The notes under the pieces were generated by a model. That model had not been told where the DNA came from. It saw only the letters and a program-made list of their open reading frames with translations, and did not search any database. Shown one piece after another: positions 58,923 to 64,000 of a DNA stretch of 64,000 nt; position 1 is the stretch's first letter, and each line of letters opens with the position of its first letter. The translations under genes were made by a program, and so were the position numbers. This stretch comes from Bacteroidales bacterium (GTDB taxonomy: Bacteria > Bacteroidota > Bacteroidia > Bacteroidales > F082), in NCBI GenBank assembly GCA_017427985.1, contig JAFRRS010000023.1:124001-188000 (forward strand), written 5' to 3'.

Positions 58923-60236
58923 ATGAGAATCGGAATCATTATTGAAAGAGAATATCTTACACGAGTGAAGAAACGCTCGTTCCTACTCATCACCTTCCTC
59001 GCGCCATTGTTTTTCGCCGCTTTGATGTTCCTTCCGGCAATTCTAATGACCAATTCAGAAAAGTTCGAGACCAAGAAAATCATAGCTGTTTGCGATGAAT
59101 CCACGTTGTTTAACGGGAAGTTGGAAAACACCGACGCCAACACCTTTATATATATAGACAAAAGCATTGACGAAGCGAAGCAACTCGTGAAAGACGGCGT
59201 GTACGACGGGGTGTTGTATATCCCAGGCACAAAGCTCACTGTGCCGACAAATGCAGAGCTTTACAGTATCAAACAGCAACCCATGACTCTCACCTCGCAC
59301 ATCAGGTCGTCGATGAAACAAATCGTTGAGCATCAGAAGCTTATGTCATCAGGCATCGACCCCGCCATTGTGAAGGCATCGGCAACGACCATCAACATCC
59401 AGCAGATAAAGATGAACGAAAAGGAAGGCGGTGAGCAGAAGAGTTTCAGCGAGTTTGAGTTCTTACTTGGACTGATTCTCGCCCTGATTATTTATTTCGT
59501 GATTTTCATCTTCGGCTCTCAGGTGATGCGCGGTGTTATTGAAGAAAAAACAAACCGTATCATCGAGGTGATTGTCAGCTCTGTCAAGCCATTCGAACTG
59601 ATGATGGGTAAAATCATCGGCATCGCTTTGGTGGGTCTGACGCAGTTTTTGCTATGGGGAGTGCTTACATTGGCGATTTCAGGCATCGCGTCGGCGTTCC
59701 TGCCGACACAGGATGTCTTCTCAGCAGGCACGGTGATGAGTGAACAAATCACTGAAGCTGGAATAAATCCTAATAATCCAGACACTTTGACCGAAGTCTT
59801 TGAAATCATCCATTCCATCAATTTCAAGGACATTTTATGGTGCTTCCTCCTCTACTTCATCGGAGGTTATTTCCTATATTCGGCGATGTTTGCCGCCATT
59901 GGCGCCGCCGTCGACAACGAGACCGACACGCAGCAGTTTGTGACTCCGATTTCGTTGCTTCTGGTGATACCTATGGTATGTTCATCCATCATCTCCACCG
60001 CGCCCGACAGCTCATTCGCCCTTTGGATGTCGATGATACCGTTCACCTCCCCTGTTGGAATGATGCTGAGGATACCTTTCGGCGTGCCAATATGGCAGGT
60101 CGTGCTGTCAGTGGCACTGCTCTACGCCACATTCATCGTCTTCACATGGCTTGCGAGCAAGGTGTACCGGACTGGCATCCTGATGTACGGCAAAAAGGTT
60201 TCCTGGAAAGAGATTTTCAAGTGGATAAAATATTAA
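58923..60236 (+). CDS. ABC-2 type permease (NatB/YhaP-like)
   Basis: A 437-residue membrane subunit. The first helix (about 18-45) follows IIEREYLTRVKKRSFLLIT, then a large extracytoplasmic domain (about 50-180). The C-terminal half has five or six helices, with FGSQVMRGVIEEKTNRIIEV and SVKPFELMMGKIIGIALVGL typical of YhaP/NatB. With the ATPase upstream it forms a two-component exporter. No specificity can be read from sequence. Confidence 0.88.
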   Translation: MRIGIIIEREYLTRVKKRSFLLITFLAPLFFAALMFLPAILMTNSEKFETKKIIAVCDESTLFNGKLENTDANTFIYIDKSIDEAKQLVKDGVYDGVLYIPGTKLTVPTNAELYSIKQQPMTLTSHIRSSMKQIVEHQKLMSSGIDPAIVKASATTINIQQIKMNEKEGGEQKSFSEFEFLLGLILALIIYFVIFIFGSQVMRGVIEEKTNRIIEVIVSSVKPFELMMGKIIGIALVGLTQFLLWGVLTLAISGIASAFLPTQDVFSAGTVMSEQITEAGINPNNPDTLTEVFEIIHSINFKDILWCFLLYFIGGYFLYSAMFAAIGAAVDNETDTQQFVTPISLLLVIPMVCSSIISTAPDSSFALWMSMIPFTSPVGMMLRIPFGVPIWQVVLSVALLYATFIVFTWLASKVYRTGILMYGKKVSWKEIFKWIKY

Positions 60237-60245
60237 AAAAAATAT

Positions 60246-60277
60246 TTTGTCGGCATTGAAAAATGTCGTATCTTTGC
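60246..60277 (+). promoter_or_regulatory. Consensus promoter of secDF
   Basis: -33 TTTG (60246-60249), 19-bp spacer, -7 TATCTTTGC (60269-60277). The transcript would have a leader of about 65 nt before the ATG at 60350. Confidence 0.85.
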
Positions 60278-60349
60278 ACGCTAAAAATTTTAGTGATTAA
60301 TTTGTTGAAATTAATTAAAAAGTTTAATATTATAAAAAATTGATTTACA

Positions 60350-63300
60350 ATGCAGAACAAAGGAGTTATTAAGCTTTTGGCATTTTTATTGGCTCTTTTC
60401 ACAGTGTATCAGTTGTCATTCACGTTCGTGACAAGGCACATGGAAAGTAAAGCAAAAGCCTATGCTGAAAGTCCGAAGACTGTCGCTTTAGCTACAGAGA
60501 TGGCTAAGGGCGACCAGAATGCTTACGAGTACTATCTTGACTCTATCAAGACAGCAAAAGAGACTTATTATCTCGACTCAATCGGCACAATTAAAGTTTA
60601 CATGTGGCAAGACTACCGCAAGTGCAAGGAGCAGGAGTTGAACCTCGGTCTTGACCTCAAGGGCGGTATGAACGTTATGTTGGAAGTGTCAGTTCCGGAC
60701 ATCATCTACGCTCTCGCCGGCAACAGCAATGACGAAACATTCAAAGAGGCGATGCGCATCGCCAATGAGCAGCATCTCAACAGCCAGAAAGATTTCGTTG
60801 ACCTTTTCGGCGAAGCATACGCAAAGCTCGATCCAAATGCACGTCTCGCCTCAATTTTCTTATATGAATTCAAAGACAAAGGCATCACTGTCAACTCATC
60901 AAACGAGGACGTTTTGAAGACCATCAAGGATGAGACAAACAGCGCCATCGACCGTTCATATCAGATTTTGAGAACACGTATCGACCGTTTCGGTGTGGCA
61001 CAGCCTAACATCCAGAAGTTGGAAGGCTCAGGCCGTATCCTCGTCGAGCTTCCAGGTATCAAAGACCCGAAGCGTGTCCGCAAACTGTTGCAAGGCACAG
61101 CCCAACTCGAGTTCTGGGAGACATACAAATTCACTGAGATTTACCAGCATTTCGACGAGGCAAACGCACGTTTAGCCGAAATCGAGAAAGCCGGCAAGCC
61201 AGAGAAAGTTGAAGAAGAGAAAGAAGAAAGCGATGTTGCTCTTCTCAACCAGATGACAGCTGAAGACTCATTGAAGAAAGCACAGGACAAAGCACTTGAG
61301 GCATATCAGGAGAACAACCCGTTGTACGTGGTCCTTTCACCATCATACGCCAGGAACAACGCAGGTCAGATGGTTCCTGCTGAGACAGCATGCGTTGGTA
61401 GAGCAATGGTAAAAGACACAGCTAATATCAACAGAATGTTGAAACAGGTTTCTTCAATATTCCCACGCAACCTCAAGTTCGCATGGTCAGTAAAACCTAA
61501 CAATGTAGAAGGCAGCAACGTCGAGATTATCGACCTCGTGGCATTGAAAGCCAACCGTGACAACAAATGCTCACTCGGTGGCGAAGTCGTCACAGAGGCA
61601 CGTCAGGACTACGACCAGAATGGTCGCGTCGAGGTTACAATCCAGATGAACTCAGAAGGCGCAAAGGCATGGAAACGCTTGACAGGCGACAACATCGGCC
61701 GTCAGGTTGCAATCGTCCTCGACAACTACGTCTACTCATATCCTGTCGTCAACGATGAGATCCCTGGCGGTCGCTCACAGATCTCCGGCGGCAACATGAC
61801 AGTGGAAGAGGCTCAGGACTTGGCAAACATCCTGAAAGCCGGTAAGTTACCAGCCCCAGCACGTATCCTCGAAGAGAACGTCGTCGGTCCTTCACTCGGT
61901 CAGGAAGCTATCACATCAGGTTTCTGGTCATTCATCATCGCTTTCTGCCTCGTGCTCATCTACATGGTGTTCTTCTACAGCAAGGCCGGTATCGCAGCCG
62001 ACATCGCATTGCTCGTTAACATCCTGTTCTTCTTCGGCGTTATCGCATCATTCGGCACAGTGTTGACACTGCCTGGTATCGCAGGTATCGTCTTGACACT
62101 GGGTATGGCTGTTGACTCTAACGTCATCATCTTCGAACGTATCAAGGAAGAGATTGCTGCAGGTAAAGGCATCCGCCTCGCCGTCGCCGACGGTTTCAAG
62201 GCAGCTTACTCAGCTATCCTCGACGGTCAGATCACAACATTTTTGACAGGTTTCATCCTGTTCGAGTTCGGTACAGGTCCTGTACAAGGTTTCGCAACAA
62301 CATTGATGATCGGTATCTGCACCTCATTGTTCACCTCAATCTTCATCACAAGACTTATCCTTGAAGGTTGGCTCAACAGAAACAAAGAGATTGCATTCTC
62401 AACCAATATGACACGCAACTTCTTGAAGAACACCAAGTTCAACTTCATCAAGTTCGGCAAGACAGCATTCATCATCGGTGGTATCATGATTGTCATCAGC
62501 TTCGGTTCACTGGCAGTCCGCGGTCTCAACCTCGGCATCGACTTCCAGGGCGGTCGCAACTACGTTGTACGTTTCGACAAGGAAGTGTCAGTTGTCCAAG
62601 TGCGTGAGGCTCTCGCCAACATTCCAGAGTTCAAGGCAGACGCTCCGGAAGTGAAGACATTCGGTCCAAGCCGTCAGGTGAAGATCACTACAAAATACGA
62701 AATCAACAGCAACGATCCTGATATTGACGCCAAGATCCAGGGCATGCTCTATGACGGATTGAAAGGCTTCTACAGCAAGGACATGACATACGACCAGTTC
62801 ACATCAGACAGCGAGAAGAGCGATATGATGCTCGGTATCATGTCATCGCAGAAGGTGGGTGCAACCATCGCCGACGACGTGACACGCAAGGCTATCTGGG
62901 CAGTCATCATCTCATTGGTTGTCATCTTCGTGTACATCGCCATCCGTTTCAAGAGATGGCAGTACGGCGCCTCTTCAATCGTGGCATTGACACACGATAC
63001 AATCATCGTGATTGGTATGTACTCGTTGTTCTACAACATCTTACCATTCTCAATGGAGGTTGACCAGTCGTTCATCGCCGCTGTTCTGACCATCATCGGT
63101 TACTCAATCAACAACACAGTGGTTATCTTCGACCGTATCCGTGAGAACGTGACACTCTATCCAAAGAGAAGCTGGTATGAGAGAATGAACGACGGTGTCA
63201 ACAGCACATTGCTCCGTTCAATCAACACATCAGGTTCAACATTGGTGGTGTTGCTCGCTATCTTCATTTTCGGTGGTGAGACAATCCGCGGATTCGTGTT

Positions 63301-63433
63301 CGCACTGCTCGTCGGTATCATCGCAGGTACATTCTCATCACTGTTCATCGCCTCTCCAATAGCTTACATGTTCTTCAGAGGCAAGAGAGTCGATGCCAAT
63401 ATGCTTGAAGCAGCCGACAAGAAGAGAAAATAG
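60350..63433 (+). CDS. secDF: Fused protein translocase subunit SecDF
   Basis: A 1027-residue inner-membrane protein that uses the proton gradient to pull proteins out of SecY. The SecD half has an N-terminal helix, periplasmic P1 domain (NLGLDLKGGMNVMLEV, DRFGVAQPNIQKLEGSGRIL, VELPGIKDPKRVRKLL) and helices including LTLGMAVDSNVIIFERIKEE. The SecF half starts near residue 690 (LNLGIDFQGGRNYVVRF) and ends with IIGYSINNTVVIFDRIREN. Fusion of SecD and SecF is the rule in Bacteroidetes. Monocistronic, with its own promoter and a palindromic terminator. Confidence 0.96.
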   Translation: MQNKGVIKLLAFLLALFTVYQLSFTFVTRHMESKAKAYAESPKTVALATEMAKGDQNAYEYYLDSIKTAKETYYLDSIGTIKVYMWQDYRKCKEQELNLGLDLKGGMNVMLEVSVPDIIYALAGNSNDETFKEAMRIANEQHLNSQKDFVDLFGEAYAKLDPNARLASIFLYEFKDKGITVNSSNEDVLKTIKDETNSAIDRSYQILRTRIDRFGVAQPNIQKLEGSGRILVELPGIKDPKRVRKLLQGTAQLEFWETYKFTEIYQHFDEANARLAEIEKAGKPEKVEEEKEESDVALLNQMTAEDSLKKAQDKALEAYQENNPLYVVLSPSYARNNAGQMVPAETACVGRAMVKDTANINRMLKQVSSIFPRNLKFAWSVKPNNVEGSNVEIIDLVALKANRDNKCSLGGEVVTEARQDYDQNGRVEVTIQMNSEGAKAWKRLTGDNIGRQVAIVLDNYVYSYPVVNDEIPGGRSQISGGNMTVEEAQDLANILKAGKLPAPARILEENVVGPSLGQEAITSGFWSFIIAFCLVLIYMVFFYSKAGIAADIALLVNILFFFGVIASFGTVLTLPGIAGIVLTLGMAVDSNVIIFERIKEEIAAGKGIRLAVADGFKAAYSAILDGQITTFLTGFILFEFGTGPVQGFATTLMIGICTSLFTSIFITRLILEGWLNRNKEIAFSTNMTRNFLKNTKFNFIKFGKTAFIIGGIMIVISFGSLAVRGLNLGIDFQGGRNYVVRFDKEVSVVQVREALANIPEFKADAPEVKTFGPSRQVKITTKYEINSNDPDIDAKIQGMLYDGLKGFYSKDMTYDQFTSDSEKSDMMLGIMSSQKVGATIADDVTRKAIWAVIISLVVIFVYIAIRFKRWQYGASSIVALTHDTIIVIGMYSLFYNILPFSMEVDQSFIAAVLTIIGYSINNTVVIFDRIRENVTLYPKRSWYERMNDGVNSTLLRSINTSGSTLVVLLAIFIFGGETIRGFVFALLVGIIAGTFSSLFIASPIAYMFFRGKRVDANMLEAADKKRK

Positions 63434-63466
63434 TTAGTGATTTAACATCTAACGTTATTCGAAATC

Positions 63467-63506
63467 TGTAGAGACGCCATATATGACGTCTCTACATTTT
63501 TTTATT
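63467..63506 (+). terminator. Palindromic element copy 9 acting as secDF terminator
   Basis: TGTAGAGACG-CCATATATGA-CGTCTCTACA (63467-63496), 34 bp after the secDF stop and followed by TTTTTTTATTT. Same family as the copies inside anmK and the helicase gene. Confidence 0.85.
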
Positions 63507-63524
63507 TAAAAATATAAATAAATA

Positions 63525-63555
63525 TTGTTTATATTTATTTTTTTTGTATTTTTGC
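63525..63555 (+). promoter_or_regulatory. Consensus promoter of the BspA-like gene
   Basis: -33 TTG (63525-63527), 19-bp spacer, -7 TATTTTTGC (63547-63555), 44 bp before the ATG. Confidence 0.75.
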
Positions 63556-63598
63556 TATCTTGAATAATTGTGTATAAACTTGATAAAAAATATTTCTT

Positions 63599-64000
63599 AT
63601 GAGAAAGAGTTTTTTGGTACTATTTGCATTGATTTGCTGTGTTTTTAACGCATACGCCTTTGATTTTCAAGCGGAAAACGGCGATGGTGTAACTATTTAC
63701 TACAACATCAAACCATCAAATAAAGTACACGTCACGAACGACGGTGTCAACAGCTATTCAGGTGTGGTGAACATTCCTGAGGTGGTGACATACGACGAAA
63801 CCACATATACTGTGACAGGAATCAGCGCCAACGCATTCGAAGGCTGCGACGGATTGACCGCGGTGACTATGCCATCGACGATAAACAACATCGGCAACGA
63901 AGCATTCAAAGGATGCAGCGCATTGGTCTCGATAACGATTCCTGACGTGTCAATCAGCTATGGCACCAATATCCTCGAAGGATGCTCCAGCCTTGAGACT
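63599..64000 (+). CDS. BspA-like leucine-rich-repeat surface protein, N-terminal part (cut by window edge)
   Basis: 134 codons of an exported protein that runs off the right edge. A signal peptide (SFLVLFALICCVFNAYAF) precedes a short beta region (YYNIKPSNKVHVTNDGVNSY) and the first LRR_5-type repeats: ITGISANAF-like VTGISANAFEGCDGLTAVTM, NNIGNEAFKGCSALVSITIP and GTNILEGCSSLE. Such BspA-like repeats are common in secreted Bacteroidales adhesins, many of them exported by the type IX system, but the C-terminal signal is outside the window. Confidence 0.85.
   Translation, partial: MRKSFLVLFALICCVFNAYAFDFQAENGDGVTIYYNIKPSNKVHVTNDGVNSYSGVVNIPEVVTYDETTYTVTGISANAFEGCDGLTAVTMPSTINNIGNEAFKGCSALVSITIPDVSISYGTNILEGCSSLET

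Overview
This window is chromosomal DNA from a member of the Bacteroidota, most likely a gut-type anaerobe of the order Bacteroidales. The case rests on several points. There are type IX secretion genes (PorU-like C25 peptidase, GldJ-like lipoprotein). The str-S10-spc-alpha ribosomal cluster has no tuf gene and carries map and infA between secY and rpmJ. TamA occurs in its lipoprotein form (TamL) and SecDF is fused. Lipoproteins and a BspA-like protein are present. Many genes have promoters of the TTTG-N19-TAnnTTTGC type used by the Bacteroidetes primary sigma factor. I recognised no tRNA, rRNA, CRISPR array, integrase or complete IS element.

Layout. 1-7.8 kb: two tandem PorU-like genes (minus), then gldJ, murF and anmK (plus). 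7.85-14.9 kb (minus): a fatty-acid operon, fabH-fabF-fabZ-etfB-acpP-etfA-acyl-CoA dehydrogenase-fabG. 15.0-15.2 kb: a divergent control region with seven helically phased direct repeats, facing a gene for a membrane-anchored LytTR regulator. 16.1-23.0 kb (plus): exbB-exbD-tonB-folC-tamL-helicase. 23-26.2 kb (minus): enolase, a lipoprotein and a small exported protein. 26.5-44.5 kb (minus): the ribosomal protein cluster from rpsL to rplQ, with fusA, secY, map, infA and rpoA. 44.8-51.8 kb: an accessory region holding a DUF4160/DUF2442 pair, a Bro-N protein, a sigma-region-2-like gene with an apparent frameshift, a PD-(D/E)XK nuclease-like gene next to an HEXXH metalloprotease gene, a structured RNA locus and a decayed YhcG-type nuclease gene. 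51.9-63.4 kb (plus): pcrA/uvrD, a DUF4290 gene, murA, grpE, dnaJ, an ABC exporter pair and secDF. The right end cuts a BspA-like leucine-rich-repeat gene.

Three things stand out. First, the fab operon interleaves electron-transfer-flavoprotein and acyl-CoA dehydrogenase genes with type II fatty-acid synthase genes, with acpP between etfB and etfA and no classical enoyl-ACP reductase gene. It is divergent from a membrane-embedded LytTR regulator across an array of seven repeats with a 20-21 bp period, the spacing expected for LytTR binding. I read this as a candidate membrane-lipid control circuit coupled to flavin-based electron transfer. Second, a dispersed 30-bp palindrome (TGTAGAGACG-N10-CGTCTCTACA) occurs at least nine times. 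Five copies lie inside genes, all in the same reading frame (three in anmK, two in the helicase gene). The other four follow gene ends, where two have T-tracts and look like terminators. Third, the accessory region contains a promoter-driven structured RNA with mutually exclusive hairpins, one followed by U7.

The remaining genes are housekeeping: translation, protein export (SecY, SecDF), peptidoglycan precursor synthesis and recycling (MurF, MurA, AnmK), outer-membrane biogenesis and energisation (TamL, ExbBD-TonB), and chaperones (GrpE, DnaJ).
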